Below, one piece after another: positions 26,056 through 33,701 of a DNA stretch of 64,000 bases. The DNA comes from Gracilinema caldarium DSM 7334 (lineage in GTDB: Bacteria > Spirochaetota > Spirochaetia > Treponematales > Breznakiellaceae), in NCBI RefSeq assembly GCF_000219725.1, contig NC_015732.1, positions 2,548,972 to 2,612,971 on the forward strand, in the 5' to 3' direction. The notes beneath the pieces were generated by a model. That model had not been told where the DNA came from. It did not search any database and saw nothing but the letters and a program-made list of their open reading frames with translations. Within the stretch, counting starts at the first letter, position 1, and each line of letters opens with the position of its first letter. The position numbers and the translations under genes were made by a program.

Positions 26056-26475
26056 CTATGGTCGTATCACCATTCCCAATTCTGCGACGTAGTGTACCAG
26101 GGATTTCCAGCCTTCTTCGGCTATCGAGCGCAGAACTGCCATATCCATTTGTTGATATTCATGTATGGCAACATTTCTGAAGCCGACCATAGCAACCATT
26201 GCCTTCGCAGTTTCTTTGGAAAGTATTTGAGATTTTTCCAGAATTCTAAAAGCATCAGCACTGGTCTGAGGTATTCCAAGGTGAGATACAGAACAAATAT
26301 GAATTGCCAAATCTATAGCAGCCTGACACGCCCGTTCTATGTTCAAAGTAAGGGCATCGATATGGGTGAACTTGGTTAATGTCGGGTCCTGTTGAAATTC
26401 TTCCAAAGCCCGGCGTATGGAGCGCTCAATGATGGCAGCTTTATTCAGCATTACATCATCAACGTTGATAAGCAT
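26056..26475 (-). CDS. hepT: HepT-type HEPN ribonuclease toxin
   Basis: 139-residue HEPN protein of the HepT/DUF86 group. The catalytic R-x4-H-x-Y motif is intact in GFRNVAIHEYQQ near residue 110. LNKAAIIERSIRRALEEF and IERACQAAIDLAIHICS are the family helices. It overlaps the 3' end of its mntA partner by 17 bases, and AAGGAA precedes the ATG. In characterised pairs the MNT partner AMPylates the Tyr of this motif to silence the RNase. Confidence 0.93.
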   Translation of the reverse strand: MLINVDDVMLNKAAIIERSIRRALEEFQQDPTLTKFTHIDALTLNIERACQAAIDLAIHICSVSHLGIPQTSADAFRILEKSQILSKETAKAMVAMVGFRNVAIHEYQQMDMAVLRSIAEEGWKSLVHYVAELGMVIRP

Positions 26476-26854
26476 GAACTAATTCCTTTCGTTCTTCGGT
26501 AAACCAGAGATACATGCTGATGAGGCTTGTTTCCATAAGATCTACATAAAAGGGATCTTTGGTAAAGAGACGATAACCTGCACCAAGGACTTGCCGTGCG
26601 TAGACCAGGTTAGCGGAGGACAGGAGCCCCACATCAACCTGCCGACCTACCTCATAGGAAATATGCCCCCCAATCGCTGCTAGGTCCAAACTATGCAAAG
26701 CTATACCCTGAAATGGTAATACAGCCACATCGATATCGCTGTCTGGCCTCATTCGCCCCTGGATACTGCTACCCAGCAGATAGGCTGCAGCGATCCGGAC
26801 ATCCTGCTCAAGCAGGAAGCGTATCTGGTCTATGACCTTTTGTGAAAGCTTCAT
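26459..26854 (-). CDS. mntA: MntA-type minimal nucleotidyltransferase antitoxin
   Basis: 131-residue MNT-fold nucleotidyltransferase with the signature G-S-x10-D-x-D in LLGSSIQGRMRPDSDIDVAV. By analogy with studied MntA/HepT systems it transfers AMP to the HEPN toxin encoded just downstream. The ATG at 26854 (KLSQKVIDQIRFLLEQD) is preferred to the TTG further upstream. The region before it holds the GC-rich hairpin element at 26888-27046. Confidence 0.92.
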   Translation of the reverse strand: MKLSQKVIDQIRFLLEQDVRIAAAYLLGSSIQGRMRPDSDIDVAVLPFQGIALHSLDLAAIGGHISYEVGRQVDVGLLSSANLVYARQVLGAGYRLFTKDPFYVDLMETSLISMYLWFTEERKELVHAYQR

Positions 26855-26887
26855 AGGATTCAGTATAAAAGGTGGACTGAACAATCG

Positions 26888-27046
26888 CAAGCGGCTCGAC
26901 CTGGGAGCCTGCCGGCTTGAGGCAGTGTATCAGCTCCACCTAAAAGAGCCAGAGCCGCTTGAACCGGTGCTGGAACCTGCGCAGGGCCCCAAAGCATGGG
27001 GCCCCACAAGTGTCCAGATGGGGCAAGACCGGTAGGGGCCCCGACG
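26888..27046. other. GC-rich element with two nested multi-stem hairpins
   Basis: No gene. First structure: CAAGCGGCTC (26888-26897) with GAGCCGCTTG (26952-26961), enclosing GGAGC/GCTCC (26904-26908, 26933-26937) and CTGCC/GGCAG (26909-26913, 26921-26925). Second structure: ACCGGT (26963-26968, 27028-27033) enclosing CTGGA/TCCAG (26970-26974, 27013-27017) and GGGCCCC/GGGGCCC (26984-26990, 26998-27004). All arms are perfect and properly nested. It could be a structured RNA, a repeat-family element or a DNA hairpin recognised by a recombinase; no known family recognised. Confidence 0.55.
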
Positions 27047-27051
27047 GCGAC

Positions 27052-27423
27052 CTACTGCTTTAGATAGGCCCAGAATGAAGGAGATGTTTCATTACCCAAA
27101 ATAAGGTATTTATTGTTGAGGATAGAGATTTTATAAGCACCATTGTTTTCTTGCATATCAGTTACAGTCATGGTCCCGTTGGAATAGGTGTAGGTACCTG
27201 AGTCTGTGCTAGTAGGATCGTTGTAAGTCCCTGTGTTGGATTCATATCTTTTATAAATGACAGTGCCATTAGCATTAAAAATGTATTCAGTTTTGTAATA
27301 GGTTTGCATATAGGTATTGGACTCCCATTTTTTCCTCATCGACTCATGAACCCAGGTTCCCACCAGGCCCGACACGGACCCTTGGGCAGTGAAAAACTCC
27401 CCAATATACAGCTGGTTTCCCAC
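27052..27423 (-). CDS. Lipocalin-like small protein, 5' end probably damaged
   Basis: Open frame of 123 residues from a GTG. LVGTWVHESMRKKWESNTYM, YYKTEYIFNANGTVIYKRYE, DSGTYTYSNGTMTV and NNKYLILGNETSPSFWAYLKQ form the repeated strand pattern of lipocalin-like lipoproteins. Such proteins normally carry a signal peptide, but none is in this frame. Upstream, a ribosome-site-like GAGAGG precedes an ATG at 27505 in another frame, while the present frame is closed by a stop there. A frameshift or deletion of the signal peptide region is likely. Confidence 0.5.
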   Translation of the reverse strand: MGNQLYIGEFFTAQGSVSGLVGTWVHESMRKKWESNTYMQTYYKTEYIFNANGTVIYKRYESNTGTYNDPTSTDSGTYTYSNGTMTVTDMQENNGAYKISILNNKYLILGNETSPSFWAYLKQ

Positions 27424-27522
27424 GATAAGGGCGGGCTTCTTTTCTGTAGTTGGGTGCTCGTTCGTGAAACAGGTTTTTGCACCGATATGGCCGCGCTTTT
27501 TTCATAGACCTCTCATCATATA

Positions 27523-27552
27523 TTGACAAAAACAACTACAAAAGTTTACTTT
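27523..27552 (+). promoter_or_regulatory. Probable promoter of the fluoride-riboswitch transcript
   Basis: TTGACA (27523-27528), 18-base spacer, TACTTT (27547-27552), about 18 bases before the aptamer. Confidence 0.45.
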
Positions 27553-27569
27553 GTGTTTACAAGGTATGA

Positions 27570-27643
27570 GGTGATGGAGTTCACCAACGAGCGCATTCGC
27601 TCTGAACCGCCTTCCTGGCCGATAACTCCTATGAAGGAGTTAT
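27570..27643 (+). ncRNA. Fluoride (crcB-type) riboswitch controlling an MFS transporter
   Basis: The leader matches the fluoride aptamer. P1 is GGTG (27570-27573) with CACC (27582-27585), loop ATGGAGTT. The loop GGAGTT (27576-27581) can form the pseudoknot with AACTCC (27624-27629). A short hairpin GAGCG-catt-CGCTC (27589-27602) replaces the usual linker, then GAACCGCC-ttcct-GGC and CGATAACTCCTATG, close to the consensus tail TGATGACTCCTAC. The same strand ATAACTCCT (27622-27630) is also perfectly complementary to AGGAGTTAT (27635-27643), which holds the ribosome site AGGAG of the ATG at 27647. Ligand binding would free this site, so fluoride should switch translation on. Confidence 0.88.
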
Positions 27644-27646
27644 GCT

Positions 27647-28855
27647 ATGGCCAAAGCAAAGAATCCTGATGACAAAAAGCTTTCTTCCTCCCTTTCGGCG
27701 GCTTATCTATTTATTGTCCTTTTTGGCGTGGTGAGCCTTTTCTCTGACATGACCCATGAAGGAGCGCGCAGCATCACGGGGCCTTTTCTGTCGAGCCTGG
27801 GGCTTTCTGCAGCTGCGGTTGCGACAATTGCCGGCTTCGGTGAGTTTGTCGGATATGCATTGCGTTTTGCTTCTGGCTATTTGAGCGATAAGACAAAGCG
27901 CTATTGGCTCGTAACCGGCGTCGGATACACAGTCAATTTGCTTTCGGTGCCGCTCCTTGCGCTTGCAGGCAGCTGGCAGATTGCCGCACTGCTCATGATT
28001 CTGGAACGAGCCGGGCGGGCTATACGGAACCCTGCACGAGATGGAATGTTGTCCCATGCAACGTCGGAAACCGGACATGGTAAAGGCTTCGGCTTACATG
28101 AAGCGCTGGATCAAATCGGTGCCACAACAGGTCCTCTTATTATTACCGTCGTACTGGCTGCTGGAGGTACGATGCAGCATGCCTTTTCCTTTTTGCTCAT
28201 CCCTGCACTCACCGCTTTGATCATCCTCATGGCAACCCGAATTCGTTATCCTCATCCTCAAGCCCTCGAAACTGCCCAAAAAGAAAATCTCAGAGGGGCT
28301 CACTTTCCGAAGGCATTCTGGTTCTATCTTATTGCGGCATCTTTGGTAGCAGTAGGATTTGTCGATTATACCCTCCTTGCCTATCATTTTCAGAAAGGCG
28401 ACCTGATGAAACCATCGACCATAGCAATTTACTATGGGATTGCAATGGGCACTGATGCTGTGTTTGCGCTTATTTTTGGATCCCTCTATGACAAGATTGG
28501 GATCAGAGCCTTGGTCATATCGACAGCACTGTCATTATTTTTTCCCGTTTTTGGATTTCAACACAATGGAACGCTTGCGCTTATCGGTGTTATGCTCTGG
28601 GGAGTAGGAATGGGTGCACAGGAATCAATCATGCGTGCGGCGATTGCGCATTTTGCATCAAAAGACAAGAGGGCCACCGCGTACGGATTTTTCAATATGG
28701 TATATGGGTTTTCGTGGTTCGCAGGCAGTGCGCTTTTCGGTGTACTGTATGATATCTCGATCCCATGGGCTATAGTGTTTTCGGTAGTCATGCAGGCAAT
28801 TTCGATACCTTTCTTTTTCATAAGCGCTAGAGCGGGAGCAAGCAAAGCGGTTTGA
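27647..28855 (+). CDS. MFS transporter under a fluoride riboswitch
   Basis: 402-residue major facilitator with twelve predicted helices. The N-terminal GVVSLFSDMTHEGARSITGPFL and the loop GYLSDKTKRYWLV between helices 2 and 3 are MFS features, and ERAGRAIRNPARDGMLSHAT, DQIGATTGPL and WGVGMGAQESIMRAAIAHF mark a distinct subgroup. The close coupling to a fluoride aptamer makes a role in fluoride export or in countering fluoride stress likely; MFS proteins are not among the established fluoride exporters (CrcB/Fluc, CLC-F). It is a single-gene unit facing cbiB. Confidence 0.9.
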   Translation: MAKAKNPDDKKLSSSLSAAYLFIVLFGVVSLFSDMTHEGARSITGPFLSSLGLSAAAVATIAGFGEFVGYALRFASGYLSDKTKRYWLVTGVGYTVNLLSVPLLALAGSWQIAALLMILERAGRAIRNPARDGMLSHATSETGHGKGFGLHEALDQIGATTGPLIITVVLAAGGTMQHAFSFLLIPALTALIILMATRIRYPHPQALETAQKENLRGAHFPKAFWFYLIAASLVAVGFVDYTLLAYHFQKGDLMKPSTIAIYYGIAMGTDAVFALIFGSLYDKIGIRALVISTALSLFFPVFGFQHNGTLALIGVMLWGVGMGAQESIMRAAIAHFASKDKRATAYGFFNMVYGFSWFAGSALFGVLYDISIPWAIVFSVVMQAISIPFFFISARAGASKAV

Positions 28856-28936
28856 GCTGAATTGCAATCCTGCCACCAACGCTTCGGAAAGCCTGGGTAA
28901 AACCATGGAAGCGCCCAGAATTTCACTGGAGATGTT

Positions 28937-29974
28937 TTAAAGTACAGCAAAAGCCAGGAAGCAAAGGGAGAGAACCAGTATTGTTACAGCTGTATTCCAG
29001 TACAGTAACCGAAGGGCCCTTGCTATATCCGATGTATCAGGAGCTTTCCCTTCAGGATGTATCCAGGGTTTATCCACTAAACCTTCAGGATACCAGGTGG
29101 GGCCTCCAAGCTTTAGATTGAGCACCCCCGCATAGGCTGCCTCGGGATGGCCCGAATTGGGGCTTTCATGGGCCTTACGATAGGTGATAAAAATGTTCCA
29201 TGCCTCCAGAATAGAACCTCCCACAAAGGAAGCACAAAGACACGCCGCCAGAGCAGAGAAACGGGCTGGAATAAAATTAGCTACATCGTCTGATCGGGCG
29301 GCCCACCAGCCAAAATAGCGGTACCGATCATTTTTATGACCAAAGATTGAGTCCATTGTGTTAATTGCCCGGTACAGCAGGGCCGCCCAGGGGCCCAAAA
29401 GAACGGCATACAAGAGCGGACTTGCGATACTGTCCACAGAGCTCTCAGCCACACTTTCTATACAAGCCCGGGCGACTCCCTCTGAATCGAGCTTTTCAGG
29501 ATCCCGCCCAACCAGCAGGGACACCGCTTTTCGGCCATGATGGGGTTGTGTCCCTCCCTTGTTTTCGAGGACATCCCGTTCTAAAGCAAGGGTTACTTCC
29601 CGGGCGTGTTGAACCAGGTCCTTGATGGCAAAGGAAGCCCAAATAATAAGACTGTCCCAGATGAAAACTGGCATAAACCCACATTTTAATAATAATCTAT
29701 GTCCTGCCAGGGGAATACAAGCAGCCGGGATGGTAACGATAAACCAGGAAAGCATACCAGCTAGCCTCAGCCTGAGGATAGGAAGAGCTTTTTCCCTCGT
29801 CCCATTGGATACCCTAGAAGACTCACAGCCTAAAAGCCGCCGGGACCAGGTTTCTGCTTTGCATGCTAAATTCCCTAAAAGCCGCACCGGATGGAGAGCA
29901 AAAACCGGATCCCCAATAAGGAAGTCCAGTCCTAAGGCGGCAAAAATGGCAAACAGCGATTCATACTTGTTCAT
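28937..29974 (-). CDS. cbiB: Adenosylcobinamide-phosphate synthase CbiB/CobD
   Basis: 345-residue membrane enzyme that attaches aminopropanol phosphate (or ethanolamine phosphate) to adenosylcobyric acid. Family marks: LDFLIGDPVFALHPVRLLG near the N-terminus, SLLVGRDPEKLDSEGVARACIESVAES, and RAINTMDSIFGHKNDRYRYFGWWAAR, DDVANFIPAR and SPNSGHPEAAYAGVL. The ATG overlaps the stop of the degenerate cbiP fragment (29971-29973), so the original order was aminotransferase-cbiP-cbiB. Confidence 0.95.
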   Translation of the reverse strand: MNKYESLFAIFAALGLDFLIGDPVFALHPVRLLGNLACKAETWSRRLLGCESSRVSNGTREKALPILRLRLAGMLSWFIVTIPAACIPLAGHRLLLKCGFMPVFIWDSLIIWASFAIKDLVQHAREVTLALERDVLENKGGTQPHHGRKAVSLLVGRDPEKLDSEGVARACIESVAESSVDSIASPLLYAVLLGPWAALLYRAINTMDSIFGHKNDRYRYFGWWAARSDDVANFIPARFSALAACLCASFVGGSILEAWNIFITYRKAHESPNSGHPEAAYAGVLNLKLGGPTWYPEGLVDKPWIHPEGKAPDTSDIARALRLLYWNTAVTILVLSLCFLAFAVL

Positions 29975-30215
29975 GATAACCCCAGATGTTGTAACAGTAC
30001 ATCAATCTGGCAATGCTGTTCCACCAATGCCGCCAGTTTCTGAATTTCCCGATCTGTCCTGGGAGCCTCTGTAGGGAGTGCTGGGGACTAAGGCCTTTTC
30101 GTCTTCTCAGCATATTGATAAACTTGATTCGGAATTGATCATTATCAAAAATACCATATACATAGGTTCCCATCAGGTTCAGGTCATTCCAGGTCTTTAT
30201 GGGTGGTAGCATGAT
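29971..30215 (-). pseudogene. cbiP: C-terminal remnant of cobyric acid synthase (cbiP)
   Basis: The gap between cbiB and the aminotransferase encodes the end of CbiP/CobQ. WNDLNLMGTYVYGIFDNDQF followed by RIKFINMLRRRKGL matches the conserved C-terminal GTY-HG-FDND-F motif of the glutamine amidotransferase domain. Near 30070 the frame shifts, after which TDREIQKLAALVEQHCQID and LLQHLGLS continue to a TGA overlapping the cbiB ATG. Only about 80 of the usual roughly 490 residues are present and the 5' side runs straight into the aminotransferase reading frame, so a deletion fused the two. Confidence 0.75.
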
Positions 30216-31356
30216 ACATAGATGAATGAGCTCCAACAAAATCGAGAAGTATCTTAAGCATTTGATCATTTTCAGAAAAATTCTTTAAGCCCAACCGTGA
30301 CCAGGAAGACCCAAGACCGGGGAAATTACTACAGTCCCGGAGCGCAAGCCCCCGGCGGAGACAATAATCACGTAAAAACGCTCCTGCCTGTTCTGCACCA
30401 TCCCTTGGCCGCAGGAGAAAAAAATTTCCTTTGCTGGGGCATAGGTCATACCATGATGATAGGGCTCCCATAATACGGGACCGCTCCGTTGCAACATACT
30501 GTTTAGTTCTCTGGATGAAATCGAGAATTGAGGCATCGCTAAAGACTCGGCGTGAAAAAGCTTCTGCCAGGGAGTTCAGGGGCCAGTTTGGCAATTCTTT
30601 TCGGAGCTGGTACCCCAGTTCTTTTGAAAGGATCCCATATCCAATCCGAAGCCCCGGTACAGCAAACAATTTTGTCAGAGATCGGAGCACTATAATATTT
30701 TGAGGAACCATTTCCCTGTTCAGTAAAGAAGTTTCCAGGGTAAAATCGATGAACGATTCGTCGATAACAAAATAAATCTTCGGTTTTTTCCTTGCAAAGG
30801 CTACAACACCATCCGGATAATCTTGCGGGAGTTCCCCATCAGGATTATTCGGAGCTCCAAACCACATCGTATCTGGCTCATCATCCAATCTTTCATCAAA
30901 CTTACAGAAAAACCTATCCCAATTTTGTTCAGTCTGTACAGCAAAACCCGCCAATTCTAGTGCTTCCTGATAACTCCCATAGGAAGGGATCCGAATCAGA
31001 GCTCTGCCACCGGTTATTTTTTTAAGCATCCTGGGTAAGGCAAAAATAAGATCATCTGCCCCATTACCAAACACTACATCCATATTAGAATTACATTGGT
31101 GGTATTGTATTACTAGGGCAGATAGCTCCCCATATGAAGGATCAGGATATTCTACTAGTCTTTCATAGGATTGAAACAGTACTTCTTTAAGAAAATCCGG
31201 GGGACCTAAGGGATTAAGGTTGACACTGGCATCAATAAAAGCCGCATCAGCTCCGGTCCAACCAAGACTGCGGGCTCTTTGTAGTAACAATGAACGATTA
31301 CCCCCATGATATCCATGAGAATGAGTGAATTCAGTTTGATGGATCATATAAACCAT
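30184..31356 (-). CDS. cobD: HisC-like aminotransferase, probable threonine-phosphate decarboxylase (CobD type)
   Basis: 390-residue class I/II PLP enzyme. HSHGYHGGNRSLLLQRARSL and IDASVNLNPLGPP are typical of L-threonine-O-3-phosphate decarboxylase; then YPDPSYGELSALV, FGNGADDLIFALPRM, FGAPNNPDG, FVIDESFIDFT and the PLP lysine in VLRSLTKLFAVPGLRIGY. It would make aminopropanol phosphate for CbiB. The last dozen codons run into sequence of the cbiP remnant, so the native C-terminus was replaced by a deletion. Start ATG 31356 or 31347; no clear ribosome site. Confidence 0.85.
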   Translation of the reverse strand: MVYMIHQTEFTHSHGYHGGNRSLLLQRARSLGWTGADAAFIDASVNLNPLGPPDFLKEVLFQSYERLVEYPDPSYGELSALVIQYHQCNSNMDVVFGNGADDLIFALPRMLKKITGGRALIRIPSYGSYQEALELAGFAVQTEQNWDRFFCKFDERLDDEPDTMWFGAPNNPDGELPQDYPDGVVAFARKKPKIYFVIDESFIDFTLETSLLNREMVPQNIIVLRSLTKLFAVPGLRIGYGILSKELGYQLRKELPNWPLNSLAEAFSRRVFSDASILDFIQRTKQYVATERSRIMGALSSWYDLCPSKGNFFLLRPRDGAEQAGAFLRDYCLRRGLALRDCSNFPGLGSSWSRLGLKNFSENDQMLKILLDFVGAHSSMYHATTHKDLE

Positions 31357-31484
31357 GATAGCAGAAAGAACGATCGAAATGCAGACCCGGTACCCCCGTC
31401 TTTTTGTGCTTCATGATTGATACAAGCGGTAAGCTTCTGTATGATGCAGTTATCATAGTATGGTCATCAGGCTGGAGGGTCATT

Positions 31485-32540
31485 ATGGCAGGGAGCAGTT
31501 TTGGACACCTTTTCAGAATTACCACCTTTGGAGAATCCCACGGCGGAGCGGTGGGGGTTGTAATCGACGGGGTCACACCGGGGCTGGAACTCAGCGAAGC
31601 GGATATCCAAAAAGAGCTGGACCGCCGGAAGGGCGGACAAAACTTTATCACTACCCCACGGCAGGAAGCCGATGAGGTACACATCATGTCCGGTGTCTTT
31701 GAAGGCCGGACCACCGGCACTCCCATCCTGCTCATCCTGTACAACAAGGATGCCCGGCCCGCAGCCTACGATGACATAAAGGATAAATTCCGGCCGGGCC
31801 ACGCGGATTTTACCTATCTTAAAAAATATGGGATCCGGGATTACCGCGGGTCCGGCCGGGCGTCGGGCCGGGAGACCGCCGGCCGGGTTGCCGCCGGCGC
31901 GGTGGCAAAGAAACTGCTGGCCCGCAGGGGGGTCCAGATTGTAGCCTATACGATCCGGGCTGCGGGCATTCCCTGCACCACCTTTGACGAATCGGTGATC
32001 GAGCAGAACCCCCTGCGGGCCTGCGACCTCACCGCAGCGGCGGCCATGGAAGCGCGGCTCAGGCAGCTACAGGAAGAACAGGACAGCGCCGGCGGCATCG
32101 TGGAGTGCCGGGTCCGGGGGCTTCCGGCGGGGCTTGGAGAACCGGTCTTTGACAAACTCGACGCGGAGCTGGCCCATGCTATGCTTTCCCTGGGGGCCGT
32201 CAAGGGTATCGAATTCGGTGCGGGCTTTGCTGCAGTGGACATGAAGGGCAGTGAACACAATGACTGGATGAACAGTAACGGCTTTATCACTAACAACGCT
32301 GGAGGCATTATCGGAGGCATCAGTACCGGGGCAGAACTGATCTTCCGCATCGCCGTAAAGCCCGTCTCCAGCATCGCAAAACCCCAGAGGACCATCAACC
32401 TGAAGGGAGAAGAAACAGAAATCCGCACCGAGGGCCGCCACGACACCTGCATACTCCCCCGGATTGTCCCGGTGGTAGAAGCCATGACCGCCCTTGTGCT
32501 GGAGGACCACTTTAAACGCCAGGCCGCCCTCATGGCATAG
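31485..32540 (+). CDS. aroC: Chorismate synthase
   Basis: 351-residue FMN-dependent enzyme that converts EPSP to chorismate, last step of the shikimate pathway. GHLFRITTFGESHGG (N-terminal), RPGHADFTYLKKYGIRDYRGSGRASGRETAGRVAAGA and HDTCILPRIVPVVEAM are textbook family motifs. GGAGGG lies 8 bases before ATG 31485, so the longer frame from 31404 is not used. It stands alone here; the aroDE fusion is 24 kb away. The gene is more GC-rich than its surroundings. Confidence 0.97.
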   Translation: MAGSSFGHLFRITTFGESHGGAVGVVIDGVTPGLELSEADIQKELDRRKGGQNFITTPRQEADEVHIMSGVFEGRTTGTPILLILYNKDARPAAYDDIKDKFRPGHADFTYLKKYGIRDYRGSGRASGRETAGRVAAGAVAKKLLARRGVQIVAYTIRAAGIPCTTFDESVIEQNPLRACDLTAAAAMEARLRQLQEEQDSAGGIVECRVRGLPAGLGEPVFDKLDAELAHAMLSLGAVKGIEFGAGFAAVDMKGSEHNDWMNSNGFITNNAGGIIGGISTGAELIFRIAVKPVSSIAKPQRTINLKGEETEIRTEGRHDTCILPRIVPVVEAMTALVLEDHFKRQAALMA

Positions 32541-32561
32541 GACACAGATGCTCCCAAAAGG

Positions 32562-32703
32562 TTAGTACGTATCTTTTCGGTCTTCTATATCAATGATAAA
32601 TACCACAACTGGTTGTTTCAGAAACCGTATAAAAAAGTCTATAGTCACCGATCTGATAGCGGTACACTTCTTTATATTTGGCCCAAAATAGGGATTTGCT
32701 CCT
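32562..32703 (-). pseudogene. RelE-family toxin remnant
   Basis: The 204-base gap after aroC reads on the minus strand as a broken RelE-type toxin: ANPYFGPNIKK in one frame, then YKEVYRYQIGDYRLFYTVS in a second, then FLKQPVVVFIIDIEDRKDTY ending at TAA 32562-32564 in a third. The three pieces follow the family order (NPYxGxxIKKL ... YRYRIGDYR-hydrophobic ... I-RxxxY). The N-terminal helices and any antitoxin are missing. At least two frameshifts show it is dead. Confidence 0.7.
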
Positions 32704-32744
32704 AGTATAGGATACAATTTATATAATTATGGTATACTGTTCCC

Positions 32745-33701
32745 ATGGAACGAACAATACAGCAATGGGCCGATGCCATCACGAGTTCGGTGGAAACGGT
32801 CTTTTACGGCAAACGCCGGGTAATTCGGAAACTGCTTTGCGCGATCCTTAGCCGGGGTCATGTACTTCTGGAAGATGTGCCCGGAACGGGGAAGACGATC
32901 CTTGCCCGGGCTCTGGCGAACAGTCTGGGTACCCAGTTCAAACGGCTCCAGTGTACGCCGGACCTTCTGCCAGCGGATGTGCTGGGGGTTACCATATGGT
33001 CAGCGGAACAGCAAAAGTTCCTCTTCCGACAGGGACCGATTATGACCAACATGCTTCTGGTGGATGAAATTAACCGGGCTACTCCCCGAACCCAGGCGGC
33101 CCTTCTCGAAGCCATGGCGGAGCGGCAAATTTCTATTGATGGCAGGCGGCTCCAACTGCCGGACCCCTTTTTTCTTGTAGCTACCGAAAATCCCGTGGAG
33201 TTTGAAGGAACCTTTCCCCTGCCGGAAGCCCAGAAGGACCGGTTTCTCCTGTCCCTCTCCATCGGCTACCCCGATACAGCGGCCGAAGCGGTCATGCTGG
33301 AAAGCCAGCGCCAGATTACCCACCCGGTAGAAGCCCTCAAATCCCTCACAGGACCTGAAGAAATTGTGGCTCTGCAGGAGTCGGTAACCCGCATCCATGT
33401 GGACAGCAGCCTGCGGGACTATATGCTGGCTCTCACAGTCGCAAGCCGGAACCATCCTTCGGTACGGCTTGGGGTCTCTCCACGGGGGAGCCTTGCCTTA
33501 TACCGGGCAAGTCAGGCATGGGCAGCCATGGAAGGCCGCTCCTATGTGATACCGGAAGATATTAAGGGCCTTGTGGCAGATGTATTCCGGAAACGGCTTA
33601 TATTGCACCCCGAATCGATCATCAAAAATATCAGTGTGGAACGGATTATCGAGTCGATTATCGATAGTGTCCCCGTGCCGGTCTTTAAGGAAGGGGTATG
33701 A
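32745..33701 (+). CDS. MoxR-family AAA+ ATPase (module 1)
   Basis: 318-residue AAA+ ATPase. Walker A LEDVPGTGKTILARALA, Walker B MLLVDEINRATPRTQAALLEAM, sensor FLVATENPVEFEGTFPLPEAQKDRF, and the MoxR C-terminal lid with LGVSPRGSLALYRASQAWAAMEGRSYVIPEDI. MoxR ATPases act as chaperones for maturation of secreted or metal-containing proteins together with DUF58 and von Willebrand-type partners. It is followed by a DUF58 gene with ATGA overlap. Confidence 0.95.
   Translation: MERTIQQWADAITSSVETVFYGKRRVIRKLLCAILSRGHVLLEDVPGTGKTILARALANSLGTQFKRLQCTPDLLPADVLGVTIWSAEQQKFLFRQGPIMTNMLLVDEINRATPRTQAALLEAMAERQISIDGRRLQLPDPFFLVATENPVEFEGTFPLPEAQKDRFLLSLSIGYPDTAAEAVMLESQRQITHPVEALKSLTGPEEIVALQESVTRIHVDSSLRDYMLALTVASRNHPSVRLGVSPRGSLALYRASQAWAAMEGRSYVIPEDIKGLVADVFRKRLILHPESIIKNISVERIIESIIDSVPVPVFKEGV

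Noticed and set aside
26832-27035. Short plus-strand frame across the hairpin element
   Set aside because: Low-complexity translation without ribosome site; the hairpins explain the sequence better.
26888-27046. Integron attC site or small SRP RNA in the hairpin element
   Set aside because: The arms lack the GTTRRRY core boxes of attC, and the conserved SRP Alu/4.5S loop sequences are absent.
31357-31484. Cobalamin riboswitch ahead of the cobamide genes
   Set aside because: I looked for the conserved B12-box-like core in the upstream region on the minus strand and found none.
31946-32557. Long antisense open frame opposite chorismate synthase
   Set aside because: It is a by-product of the GC-rich codon usage of aroC; the aroC frame has all family motifs.
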